Positions 8,892 to 17,484 of a stretch of 34,713 nucleotides of DNA are shown piece after piece. Source of the stretch: CAZUZS01 sp964624795. GTDB taxonomy: Bacteria > Calditrichota > Calditrichia > RBG-13-44-9. The stretch lies in the NCBI GenBank assembly GCA_964624795.1, contig CAZUZS010000057.1, positions 1-34,713 of the forward strand, written 5' to 3'. Positions within the stretch are counted from its first letter, which is position 1. Each line of letters starts with the position of its first letter. Position numbers and translations under genes: made by a program. The notes beneath the pieces are model-generated. The model was not told the origin of the DNA and did not search any database. It saw nothing but the letters and a program-made list of their open reading frames with translations.

Positions 8892-9236
8892 TTACCGAAT
8901 ATCCAGCTCACGCTCAAGAAGTTGAATTGTTTTCTTCGCCCACTTTTTTGTCACCCACAGCTCAAAACCAAGATTGGAAGGCACATAGAGGGCTGCCCGC
9001 CGGGTGTTGTCATTTCCAATGAAATAAGGGATTTCATCCCGCTCCAGAATCATCTTGATCATCGCCAGCTCCTGCGCGCTGGATGGGCTGTAGATCATTA
9101 CCCAATCCGCCTCGACCGGACTCTCTTCATCGGGAATCTCTTCGGTTGGCGGCAACTCGCTTACCAGGCCAACATCGCAATCCGGGCAGTGGCCAATGCC
9201 TTCGATAAACTCCGATTTGCAATTGGGGCAGAACAT
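8892..9236 (-). CDS. Zinc-ribbon and DUF2007 domain protein
   Basis: A 114-residue cytoplasmic protein. Residues 3-20 form a zinc ribbon with two CPxC knuckles (CPNC and CPDC). Residues about 43-110 match the DUF2007 putative signal-transducing domain (PF09413): WVMIYSPSSAQELAMIKMIL followed by IPYFIGNDNTR and a C-terminal helix. Proteins with this arrangement are common and uncharacterised. The ATG follows GGAGGAG at eight bases. It lies 25 bases downstream of the GNAT gene on the same strand, so the two form a likely operon. Nine bases at its 3' end (8898-8906) are the exact inverted copy of 8830-8838 just after the S9A gene, a long-loop dyad of uncertain meaning. Confidence 0.85.
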   Translation of the reverse strand: MFCPNCKSEFIEGIGHCPDCDVGLVSELPPTEEIPDEESPVEADWVMIYSPSSAQELAMIKMILERDEIPYFIGNDNTRRAALYVPSNLGFELWVTKKWAKKTIQLLERELDIR

Positions 9237-9261
9237 GTTGCTTGCTCCTCCGGCGGATAAT

Positions 9262-9687
9262 TTATTTCATGTTATCAGGTAATTTGATTCCAGGCGGCAA
9301 AATCCAGGCGCGGGGATTGTGCTCAAAGCCAAGATGCGGATAATATTCATCGGCTGCCGGCGCCGCGAGCAGTATGATCTTGCACTTTTCCTTGAGCTGT
9401 CGCTGGGTTAAATCGATCAGCTTTTTGCCGATCCCGCGTTTTTGGTAAGCAATATCCACCGCCAGATCAGAGAGGTAACAGGCGTAATGGAAATCGGTAA
9501 GGCTGCGGGCAATTCCGACCATCTTTCCCCCATCCCGCGCGCTCACAATCAGATTGGAATTTTCGATCACTCCCTTCATGCAATCGAAATCGTCAACCGG
9601 CCGGCGCTCGGCGAGCGTGGAGCGCTTGAGCACATCGACAAATTCTTCCGCTGAAACCGGCTTGTTTATTTCATATCTGATCGGCAT
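9262..9687 (-). CDS. GNAT family N-acetyltransferase
   Basis: A 141-residue acetyltransferase with the GNAT fold. The acetyl-CoA binding loop is QKRGIGKKL (about residues 82-90), preceded by the strand YLSDLAVD and followed by a helix and a strand (KIILLAAPAA) and YYPHLGFEH, all in family order. It would transfer acetyl from acetyl-CoA to an amine; the substrate cannot be told. No signal peptide, so cytoplasmic. The ATG follows AGGGAG. It precedes the zinc-ribbon/DUF2007 gene by 25 bases. Confidence 0.9.
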   Translation of the reverse strand: MPIRYEINKPVSAEEFVDVLKRSTLAERRPVDDFDCMKGVIENSNLIVSARDGGKMVGIARSLTDFHYACYLSDLAVDIAYQKRGIGKKLIDLTQRQLKEKCKIILLAAPAADEYYPHLGFEHNPRAWILPPGIKLPDNMK

Positions 9688-9804
9688 TGCATCGCTCCCT
9701 GTTTCTGAGCTGCCGCGATTTGATTCTCAGGTTGATTTCGCATAGTCAAGCTGCACCAGCCCGCTGTCGAATGACCGCTGCCAGGTTTTTTTATTTTTCA
9801 ATTT

Positions 9805-11793
9805 TTATTTCACATACTTGACGATCCAGTCGATCCATCGTTTGTAAATGTCTGTCCTGCGAACTATATCATGAGGGAAATGTGCATCTACAGGATAAGC
9901 GTAAAATTCCGTATGAACACCGTTGTCTTTAAGGGCATGATACATTTCATAGCTATTTATTATTGGGACGTTCGGATCGCCAACATCGCCCAAAATCAGC
10001 GTCGGAGCTTTTACGTTTTGAGCAAGAATAATAGGAGATTGCTGACGCCAAATATCCCAATATTGTTTAACCCAGGGAGAACCTCCGAAGAAATAAAGGT
10101 CATAAGACTGATAATATGCAATCGTATAATCCATCACCCAATCATTAAGAGCAGCACCTTCCACAGCCGCTTTCCATTTATCCGGATACTTTCCATTCAA
10201 CCACGATGTCATATACCCACCGTATGACCAACCGGAAACTCCTATTCGTTTTGAATCTATAATTCCCATCTGTTGGATCTTATTAAGCCCGGCCATAACA
10301 TCCTTGCCAGGTCCCTCTCCGGTATCTCGAAAGATAGCATGTTGATACTTATCTCCCAAATTTATGCTTCCCCTGTAATTCGGCTGGAAAACAAAAAAGC
10401 CTTCGGCAGCAAATAATTGAGCAAGATCAGAAAACCCAACAGTAGATGCTCCTTCCGGCCCTCCGTGCATTACCAGAACCAGCGGATATTTTTCTGCCTC
10501 TCTATAATTCACCGGATAGGTAAGCGCGCCATCTTCATCAAAACCATCAGGTCCTTTCCAGGTCACATCTATGGTTTTTCCCAATTCTAACGAATCCACA
10601 AAACCATTGAATTTGGTTAATTGTTTTGGTCTGTCACTCAACGATTCAAGGATGTACAGTTCATTTGGATGGGTAGAAGTGTTTCCTGTGAATGCAACCA
10701 TTCCATTTTTCGAAACACTCAAATTTCCGTGCCCAACATTAACATCACCAAGATTCAATTGTTCTGCTTTTCCGGTTAGAGGCTGCTTCCATATAACTGA
10801 TCTGGTACCCTTTTCACCGGAAAGCAATACCGCGTTACCATCGGGGAGCCATGCATACCTGTTTATGTTTCGGGCCAGCTCGTGAGTAATATCCGTTATT
10901 TTTCCATTCATTTTTACATAAACAGCATTACCGTTATTCAGGTCTCCGTTACGTGCGCGTACGAATGCGAGTGCACTCCCTCCCGGAGCGTAATCCGGCC
11001 AACCCGATCCTTCATCTTTGACGACTGTTTTAATTTCTTTGCCTCCGGTGTCGACTTCCGCAATAACGGAATGCCATGAATCTCCCTCCCAAACATTCGG
11101 AAACTTTTGAAATGTAATCGATTTACCATCCGGGTTCCATGTCACCGGGGTGATTGTCTCCTGATCGGTGCACAAACTGAATTTTCCTTCTGTCAATCGT
11201 TTGGCTTTTCCGCCTTTGGCAGATACAATCCATAAATGCCAGGGCTGAACCGGGGCTCTTACAGTATAATTATTGGCGGTAACCTGAAATGCATCTTCAT
11301 GATGTTTTATTTGCTTTGGATTGGGTACCGTATCCTGTGCGACGAATGCTATCTCACTGCCGTCAGGACTCCAGGTAAATTCACTTATGCCGGTCTTCGC
11401 CTTTGTGATTCGAACAGCATCTCCGCCGTTCATCGGCATAATAAAGATTTGTGATTTCTTTGTTTGATAATCATGGGCAATAAATCCGAGCTTCTTGCCG
11501 TCCGGTGACCAGCTTATGCCGGACATGCCACGGCGATTATATGTTAAACTGCGAATTGAATCGCCTGCGATATCAATAAGATCGATTTCCTGCTTTGTTG
11601 AATCCTTGTCCCAATCATAACGGGAAACTATTACTGCTATTTGCTTTCCATCAGGAGAAATCTGCGGATGGGAGACGTTTACGATTTTTCTTAAGTCAGT
11701 CAATTGAAAGGGCTTGTTCTTTGTTTGTCCAAAAACAGCGGAGCATACAGACGCAATAAATAATATCATAAATATTGATTTATAAGGCTTCAT
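9805..11793 (-). CDS. Secreted S9 family peptidase (acylaminoacyl-/dipeptidyl-peptidase-like)
   Basis: A 662-residue peptidase of the S9B/S9C type. The frame extends to 11841, but the ATG at 11793 follows GAGGGG and starts a signal peptide (MKPYKSIFMILFIASVCSAVFG), so it is preferred. Residues about 30-400 are a WD40-like propeller with repeated SPDGKK motifs. Residues about 420-662 are the alpha/beta hydrolase domain. The triad is Ser523 in GWSYGGY, Asp606 in GDPNVP and His638 in DAHFP. Such enzymes remove acylated residues or dipeptides from peptide N-termini; here it acts in the periplasm or outside. It follows the M13 gene on the same strand, but a strong terminator lies between them, so it is probably its own transcript. 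Confidence 0.93.
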   Translation of the reverse strand: MKPYKSIFMILFIASVCSAVFGQTKNKPFQLTDLRKIVNVSHPQISPDGKQIAVIVSRYDWDKDSTKQEIDLIDIAGDSIRSLTYNRRGMSGISWSPDGKKLGFIAHDYQTKKSQIFIMPMNGGDAVRITKAKTGISEFTWSPDGSEIAFVAQDTVPNPKQIKHHEDAFQVTANNYTVRAPVQPWHLWIVSAKGGKAKRLTEGKFSLCTDQETITPVTWNPDGKSITFQKFPNVWEGDSWHSVIAEVDTGGKEIKTVVKDEGSGWPDYAPGGSALAFVRARNGDLNNGNAVYVKMNGKITDITHELARNINRYAWLPDGNAVLLSGEKGTRSVIWKQPLTGKAEQLNLGDVNVGHGNLSVSKNGMVAFTGNTSTHPNELYILESLSDRPKQLTKFNGFVDSLELGKTIDVTWKGPDGFDEDGALTYPVNYREAEKYPLVLVMHGGPEGASTVGFSDLAQLFAAEGFFVFQPNYRGSINLGDKYQHAIFRDTGEGPGKDVMAGLNKIQQMGIIDSKRIGVSGWSYGGYMTSWLNGKYPDKWKAAVEGAALNDWVMDYTIAYYQSYDLYFFGGSPWVKQYWDIWRQQSPIILAQNVKAPTLILGDVGDPNVPIINSYEMYHALKDNGVHTEFYAYPVDAHFPHDIVRRTDIYKRWIDWIVKYVK

Positions 11794-11915
11794 GGAAAAC
11801 CCCTCAGTTTTATTCGTCGAAGAATATATCATGAAAGTCATAAAACGGAAATTTAAGAATAAATTTTAACAACTATAGCATTCTGAATATTATTTATGCA
11901 ACTTCGCAAAATCCC

Positions 11916-11959
11916 AAAACAGGGAGATGATATTTCATGTTTCCCGGCCTTCCTGTTTT
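11916..11959. repeat. Long-loop inverted repeat
   Basis: AAAACAGG (11916-11923) and CCTGTTTT (11952-11959) are perfect inverted copies separated by 28 bases, with a T run following on the plus strand. It lies upstream of the S9 peptidase gene, where a terminator is not obviously needed. It could be an operator-like dyad or a secondary hairpin after the M13 terminator. Confidence 0.3.
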
Positions 11960-12000
11960 TTTGTGAGGGAATTTATGAATAAGTCGGTCCGGAATCACCA

Positions 12001-12035
12001 TAAAAAACTGCAGCGGCACAAAGCTATGCCGCTGC
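12001..12035 (-). terminator. Rho-independent terminator after M13 peptidase gene
   Basis: GCAGCGGCA (12010-12018) and TGCCGCTGC (12027-12035) make a perfect nine-pair GC-rich stem with an eight-base loop. Read on the minus strand it is followed by AGTTTTTTATGG, a U tract. It lies about 75 bases past the stop of the M13 gene and is oriented to end that transcript. Confidence 0.85.
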
Positions 12036-12107
12036 TGAATATTTCAAATAAATCCAATTCCCGGATTTCAATCGACTGAAAACCAGTCGACCCGGATTTT
12101 TATTTCC

Positions 12108-14153
12108 CTACCAGATCACAGGCCGCTGTTCAGGAGAACGATACAGGGGATCGCTGGCACTGATCGGAAATGATTCGTAGAATTCCGGCACATCAAATAG
12201 CGCCCCATTTACCCGGAACTTGCCCCACGGATGCACGTCTTCCTGAACCTTCCGCATCAGCGCCTTGTCACGGATTTTACCCCGCCAGATCTGGGCGTAA
12301 CCCAGAAAGAAGCGCTGCATATTGGTAAACCCGTCAATCGGTTGCGGAGCGGGTTTTCCTTCCAGACTCATTTTGTAGGCGGTTAACGCCACAGTCAGCC
12401 CGCCAAAATCGGCGATATTTTCGCCCAACGTTAATTTACCATTGATATGGAGAGAATCGATGGCGACAAAATTGTCATACTGGTCAACCAGCAGTTGGGT
12501 GCGTTTGTTGAACTGTTCCTCATCCTCTTTCGTCCACCAGTCGGTCATATTGCCGTCTTTGTCGAAGCGCCGTCCCTGGTCGTCAAATCCGTGGGTCATT
12601 TCGTGGCCAATCACCACGCCGATGGCGCCGTAATTCACCGCATCATCCGCATTGGGATTGAAGAACGGCGGCTGAAGTATGGCAGCCGGGAAAGTGATGT
12701 CATTTTTCACCGGGTTGTAACCGGCATTCACGGTCTGCGGCGTCATGGTCCACTTTTCCTTATCTACTGGTTTCCCGAATTCATCAATATCTTTGTAATA
12801 TTGAAAATAGTCAGCACGGCGAACATTCAGCACATATGAATCTCTTTCCACATCCAGCTTGGAGTAATCTTCCCACTTGTCGGGATAGCCGATCTTCACG
12901 CCCATCGCTTCCAGCTTTGCCAGGGCTGCCTTCTTGGTGGGTTCGCTCATCCAGGTCAGGTTTTCAATGCGTGATTTCAAGGCTTTTTTAAGATTACTCA
13001 CCAATTCAACCATGCGCTGCTTGGATTCCGGCGGAAAATATTTGGCCACATACAATTTGCCAAGCGGCTCGCCTGCCGCCCGGTTAGCGGTTGCAACGAC
13101 TCTTTTCCAGCGATCTTTGATTTTCTTGCTTCCCGACAGAAATTCGGAATAGAACTTATAATCCTGGTTCACAAAATCCGAACTGAGATATTCGGCGGAG
13201 CGATTAACCAGGTCCCAGCGAAGATAGGTTTTCCAATCCGCCAGGGGAACCTCGTTTAACAGATTGCTCACCTCCCCAAAAAATTTGGGCATTCCCACAA
13301 TCACGTCACCGAAATCGGTATCGCTGATGTTGGCAAAATAGCGGCGCCAATCAAAATTGGGCGCCAGTTCCTTAAGTTCATCCAGGCTCATTTTATTATA
13401 CAACGCAGGTATATTCCTCATTTCCAGGCGGGTCTTCGAATTTTCCGCCAGCTTGGTTTCGATGTTCATGACTGTCTGCGCGTTTGCATTTGCTGTTGCG
13501 GCGTCATCGCCCAGCAACTCGAACATTTTCGCCACGTGTTTGACATATTCTGTCCGGATTTCTTTCGATCGGTCGTCCTGGTTGGTGTAATAATCACGAT
13601 CGGGCAGACCGATGCCGGCCTGCATCAGGTAAAATTTGTAAACCTTGCTGTTCATCAAATCCTGCATCACGCCGCCCCCAAAAAGCGGGTCCAGTCCATA
13701 AGTGTGAAACCGAGCTACCAGATCCTGAAAATCGGCCATTGTTTTGAGGTTGTTAATCCGGTCGAATTCCGCTTGCAGCGGTTTGATGCCGTCGGCTTCA
13801 ATTTTTGCAGTATCCATGCCGGTGTAATAAAAGTCGCTGATCTTCTGCGTAATGCTGCCTTTTTCAGCGTCTGTGATCCTGGAGACTTCTTCCAGGAGCG
13901 TTCGCACATCCGCATCCCGGTTTTCCCGGAGAACATCAAAACTCACATAACTGGTCCGGTCGTCGGGAATCTCGTTTCTGTCCAGCCAGCCGCCATTGGC
14001 ATATCTGAAGAAATCGACTCCCGGTTTCACAGACAAATCCATATTCTTTCGGCTGATAGGCGGCTCCGCCTTCTTGGAACATCCCGCAATAAAAGAAAAC
14101 AACAAAAATAGAGCGATCAATAGCGTTCTGAATTCCATCCGATGCTTCTTCAT
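12108..14153 (-). CDS. M13 family metallopeptidase (neprilysin/PepO-like) lipoprotein
   Basis: A 681-residue zinc endopeptidase of family M13, which cleaves oligopeptides on the amino side of hydrophobic residues. The zinc site is complete: His517-Glu518-x-x-His521 in IGHEMTHGFDDQG and Glu578 in ENIADFGG. The C-terminus ends in RPVIW, the usual M13 tail (CxxW in eukaryotic members), preceded by HPWGKFRVNG with the substrate-binding arginine region. A lipobox SFIAGC (Cys25) makes it a lipoprotein facing the periplasm or exterior. Length is normal for the family. The ATG follows AAAGGAG. A strong terminator lies downstream at 12001-12035. Confidence 0.95.
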   Translation of the reverse strand: MKKHRMEFRTLLIALFLLFSFIAGCSKKAEPPISRKNMDLSVKPGVDFFRYANGGWLDRNEIPDDRTSYVSFDVLRENRDADVRTLLEEVSRITDAEKGSITQKISDFYYTGMDTAKIEADGIKPLQAEFDRINNLKTMADFQDLVARFHTYGLDPLFGGGVMQDLMNSKVYKFYLMQAGIGLPDRDYYTNQDDRSKEIRTEYVKHVAKMFELLGDDAATANANAQTVMNIETKLAENSKTRLEMRNIPALYNKMSLDELKELAPNFDWRRYFANISDTDFGDVIVGMPKFFGEVSNLLNEVPLADWKTYLRWDLVNRSAEYLSSDFVNQDYKFYSEFLSGSKKIKDRWKRVVATANRAAGEPLGKLYVAKYFPPESKQRMVELVSNLKKALKSRIENLTWMSEPTKKAALAKLEAMGVKIGYPDKWEDYSKLDVERDSYVLNVRRADYFQYYKDIDEFGKPVDKEKWTMTPQTVNAGYNPVKNDITFPAAILQPPFFNPNADDAVNYGAIGVVIGHEMTHGFDDQGRRFDKDGNMTDWWTKEDEEQFNKRTQLLVDQYDNFVAIDSLHINGKLTLGENIADFGGLTVALTAYKMSLEGKPAPQPIDGFTNMQRFFLGYAQIWRGKIRDKALMRKVQEDVHPWGKFRVNGALFDVPEFYESFPISASDPLYRSPEQRPVIW

Positions 14154-14523
14154 TTTTCTCCTTTCCGGTTCATTTTGGTTACAAACAGCATCTAATAAAC
14201 AAAGATTTGCACTGATTTGGAAATGAATTTTTTCTTTTTCGTTCGAAAAAAAACCTTACATAGATTATTAGTTCCAAGGCTGTCAATATGATTTTCCACT
14301 TAATCCGCAATCCGAATCTTGTTCCGGGAAATCATACGCACAGTTGTGTTTTGGGATGCATTAATTTTTATAAAAGGAAACTCGTCGGCATCCATTGCCA
14401 ATAGCGAATAATGGATCGCTTTTTTATTTTTAAAAAAATGTCCGGTTTTTTGAGATATAATTAGCAGAATTTTATGGAACCCGATTGGACTATCGGGGGG
14501 TGAGCAGAAAACCGATGAACATT
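14154..14523. other. Intergenic region, no gene seen
   Basis: About 370 bases between the transporter 3' end and the M13 start. It is AT-rich and holds the presumed M13 promoter, which I cannot place. CCCGAT (14480-14485) and ATCGGG (14492-14497) form a short hairpin 27 bases past the transporter stop, without a good U tract; it may be a weak terminator. An 81-codon minus frame at 14300-14545 overlaps the transporter end and looks non-coding. Confidence 0.5.
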
Positions 14524-16698
14524 TCAGGCCAGCGCGCTTTCCCATCCCGAATCTTTTATGAACAAGCAGGAGGACTTGGTCAATTCAGTGGCGCTTCGCA
14601 TAAATTCAAACGGCAATGTTTCGGCGAGACCGAAAATGCTGATGTCGGCGTTGGGCGCTGTCTGAACCGCTTCCCTAAAATTGCCGGTAAGCACGTGGAA
14701 TTCCGTCATGGACGGCAGCCGTGCCTGATCGCTGAGCTGTTCGAGAAAATGAAATAGCCGGCCTCTGTCCTTTTTCTCCGGCGATGCCGTGATCAGGTTC
14801 AGTTTTCTGCCCCAATTTAATTGAAGCTGCAGCGAAATGAGCATGGCTAAATGCCAGTTGGGGCTTTTGTCACGCAGCCACAGGTTAACATCCTGCTGCA
14901 TTCCGAAGGCCAAACGGGGATGCTGACGCAGGATAATGGTTCCCATTTCGTTGTGATGGGCATGAGTCGTTAACTCTGTGATAATTGAATCTTTCCTGGT
15001 ATCATTGCCCAGCGTCAGAAATAAAGTATTCGGGCGCAGGGCGCCGGCCTTCAGCGTCTGGATCACCAGCCGGGCGCCGTGCAAAAAGGTTTCATCCTCG
15101 ATGATGGCAGAACTGACCAGCAGGTTCTTATCCTGCAACGGCAGGAGCAATTCGGAAAGCTCTCTTTTTGTCTTCTCGATATCATGGTTTTTTACCGTAA
15201 ATGCAAATATACTCCCCGATGGATATGCTATATTCCGGATAAACAGTAACGATCCCGACCAGACGTTGGGATCATCCACCGGGATGAGCAAGTCCGGTTT
15301 CCAGGATATCTGGTGGCGGGGAAACTTTGCCGCTATGCGGGAAGCACGTTCGGCTAACACCAAAAACATACCCCCGCGTATATCGCCCCATTCGGCGTGC
15401 AAGCCTCTCCTGCCCAGCCAGACGTATAAGGCAATAATGACCATAATGGCCACCAGGCTGAAGATAGGATTGATCAGGAACATCATAAAAAGGCACCCCG
15501 CCGCACCCACAAATGAAACAACGCGCGGTATCTTAAACGTCGGCCGGAAACTGATGATTTTCATGCTCTGCTGTATAAAAACAGTCAGGTTGATCATTCC
15601 ATAGGTGATGAGGAAGAACATCGTGATGAGCGCGGCCAGAGCATCCAGATTCCCCAGGATAAGAGAAAGTTCAATCACAACCGCTGTAAATATTATGGCA
15701 TTGCGGGGTTCGTTATTTGCAGATTTGACCACAAAGAACCGGTGAAGCGGCACGGTTTTTTGTTCGGAAAGCGCCTGCAAAATACGGGGGGCGCCCAGCA
15801 TACTTCCCAATGCCGACGAAAAAGTGGCCGCCAGAATTCCCATCAATACCAACGGCCCCCACCAGGCGTAATCCACCATAACCATCTGGTTGGCGCGAAG
15901 CTCATGCGGCGGGATAAAACGAGCGGCAACATAGGCGAGGCCAATGTAAATTACCATGGTTACGCCAATTGCGCTCAACGTCCCTAAAGGAATGGCCTTG
16001 CGGGGATTTTTAAGCTCACCCGACAAATTCGCTCCGGCCATAATGCCGGTGACCGCCGGAAAAAAGATGGCGAATACATGCCAGAATTTTGCATCCTGAA
16101 ACTTGCCGATCAGAGACAAAGATGGCTGCGGTTCCGCCGGAGTGAGCAAGAAAGAAATGACAGACAATGCGATGACGGCCATAATGAAATACTGGATCCG
16201 GATGGCAAAATGTGCGCTGACATAAGAAATTCCCAGAAGAACCAGCCAGGCGGCAGTGGAAACCAGAAGCGCCGGATGACCGGGAAATATTCGCAGCCAG
16301 CCTTCCGTAAAGCCGATAATATATAATGCCGTGGAGAGAGTTTGAGAAATGTAAAACGGAATTCCGATGCTTCCCCCGGCTTCCAGCCCCAGCGATTTTG
16401 AAATAATGGAATAGGCGCCGCCGGCCCCGATTTTAATATTTGTGGTAATGGACGACATGGAAAGCCCGGTACAGATGGTGACGGATTTGGCCAAGAGAAT
16501 GATCACCACAGCGCCCAGAAATCCGGCGTTTCCCACTACCCAGCCCAGGCGGAGGTACATGATCACGCCCAGAATGGTCAGCGTGTCGGGCGTGAAGACG
16601 CCGCCGAAAACGCCTAATTTTTTAGATTCGCCCCCTGCTGTCTGAAACACTTCAATTTTTTTTCGGAGATATTTCAAGAAATCTAAAGGATCAAACAT
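14524..16698 (-). CDS. SLC12-like (cation-chloride cotransporter/APC superfamily) permease
   Basis: A 724-residue membrane protein. Residues about 25-425 contain around twelve transmembrane helices of the APC fold. The first, GVFTPDTLTILGVIMYLRLG, and the following IGAGGAYSIISKSLGLEAGG are hallmark segments of the Na-K-Cl cotransporter (SLC12, TC 2.A.30) family, as is GIMAGANLSGELKNPRKAIP. Residues about 440-724 form a cytoplasmic domain like the SLC12 C-terminal domain, which has a universal-stress-protein-like fold. Bacterial members are thought to move amino acids or cations; the ion is not determinable here. No clear Shine-Dalgarno precedes the ATG. It is a single gene on the minus strand. 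Confidence 0.88.
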   Translation of the reverse strand: MFDPLDFLKYLRKKIEVFQTAGGESKKLGVFGGVFTPDTLTILGVIMYLRLGWVVGNAGFLGAVVIILLAKSVTICTGLSMSSITTNIKIGAGGAYSIISKSLGLEAGGSIGIPFYISQTLSTALYIIGFTEGWLRIFPGHPALLVSTAAWLVLLGISYVSAHFAIRIQYFIMAVIALSVISFLLTPAEPQPSLSLIGKFQDAKFWHVFAIFFPAVTGIMAGANLSGELKNPRKAIPLGTLSAIGVTMVIYIGLAYVAARFIPPHELRANQMVMVDYAWWGPLVLMGILAATFSSALGSMLGAPRILQALSEQKTVPLHRFFVVKSANNEPRNAIIFTAVVIELSLILGNLDALAALITMFFLITYGMINLTVFIQQSMKIISFRPTFKIPRVVSFVGAAGCLFMMFLINPIFSLVAIMVIIALYVWLGRRGLHAEWGDIRGGMFLVLAERASRIAAKFPRHQISWKPDLLIPVDDPNVWSGSLLFIRNIAYPSGSIFAFTVKNHDIEKTKRELSELLLPLQDKNLLVSSAIIEDETFLHGARLVIQTLKAGALRPNTLFLTLGNDTRKDSIITELTTHAHHNEMGTIILRQHPRLAFGMQQDVNLWLRDKSPNWHLAMLISLQLQLNWGRKLNLITASPEKKDRGRLFHFLEQLSDQARLPSMTEFHVLTGNFREAVQTAPNADISIFGLAETLPFEFMRSATELTKSSCLFIKDSGWESALA

Positions 16699-17102
16699 TT
16701 ACCGACCACTTTATTTACTGGTAAAGGAACAAACTGCTTGATAACAATCAGATAAAACAGGTGAACATTACATAAGAAATTATTCTCGAAAATTTGAATT
16801 TGCAAGTCAAAACAATTTGTCTGTTTTGAGACCTCACTGCTGGATGGTTCAATCAAAAAGCAACTCGCCGAATTACTCACCCCCACTTTCCCCCTCCCTT
16901 ATGCAAAAGGGAGGGGGATTAAGGGGGATGGTTAGAAAAAGCGATCATTCTTTTAAGTTCCGCCCATGAGTAAGATACTACTTGTCTATTTTGTATAAAG
17001 GAACAATAAAATCGCCTGTTTTGATATCTTCTCTGGACGTGAACTGAGCCTGCCTGCGGAGTCGATGAAAAAGGTATGTGACGCGCCTATAGCATTTTAT
17101 GC
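16699..17102. other. Intergenic region containing a C/G-rich hairpin repeat
   Basis: About 400 bases with no gene recognised. The main feature is the hairpin repeat at 16890-16917. The rest is AT-rich and should hold the transporter promoter. Confidence 0.5.
16890..16930. repeat. Perfect hairpin repeat with trailing G-rich tail
   Basis: CCCCCTCCCTT (16890-16900) pairs perfectly with AAGGGAGGGGG (16907-16917), an 11-base arm and six-base loop, followed by ATTAAGGGGGATGG. The same geometry (11-base arms, six-base loop, then GGGGGATGG) recurs at 33093-33132. It looks like a dispersed intergenic palindromic repeat family. Confidence 0.6.
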
Positions 17103-17417
17103 CTAAATGCGCCATTGAAAGCGCTTCAGGGAGACTGAATTATTAAGATTGAAGACGACGCCCTCCGCCTCCAGCATCGATCTTTGAAGTGCGTTTTCCA
17201 CCGAATCCTTTGGAAAACTGATCTGTCCTTTAGCATTGATCACACGGTGCCACGGAATTCCGGAATTATTGGGCAGGCTGTGCATGGCGTACCCAACCAA
17301 TCGGGCATGACCGGGAAATCCGGCAATTCTGGCGATTTGTCCGTAGGTTGCCACTTTTCCCGATGGAATTTGTTTCACGATTTCATAAATCTGTTTGTAG
17401 GTCGAACCCTGATCCAT
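17103..17417 (-). CDS. Alkyltransferase-like protein (ATL, MGMT family)
   Basis: A 104-residue protein of the O6-alkylguanine-DNA alkyltransferase family C-terminal domain, including the DNA-reading helix GKVATYGQIARIAG. The active-site PCHRV of true repair enzymes is replaced by PWHRV (Trp56 instead of cysteine). That makes it an alkyltransferase-like protein of the Atl1/YbaZ type: it binds and flips alkylated guanine but cannot remove the adduct, instead flagging it for nucleotide excision repair. Length and the absence of an N-terminal domain fit ATL proteins. The ATG follows AAGGTGAGG. Cytoplasmic, and apparently a single gene. Confidence 0.9.
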   Translation of the reverse strand: MDQGSTYKQIYEIVKQIPSGKVATYGQIARIAGFPGHARLVGYAMHSLPNNSGIPWHRVINAKGQISFPKDSVENALQRSMLEAEGVVFNLNNSVSLKRFQWRI

Positions 17418-17484
17418 ACCTCACCTTGGAATGATTTGCAACATTACCAGCCATGACAAGTCGAAATGACATCAGAAGCTTACT

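Noticed and set aside
8830..8906. Nine-base perfect inverted repeat (CTGGATATT/AATATCCAG) as a bidirectional terminator between convergent genes.
   Set aside because: The loop is about 59 bases, there is no T run, and one arm is inside the zinc-ribbon gene.
14300..14545. An 81-codon minus-strand ORF.
   Set aside because: It overlaps the transporter 3' end in another frame and its composition is not protein-like.
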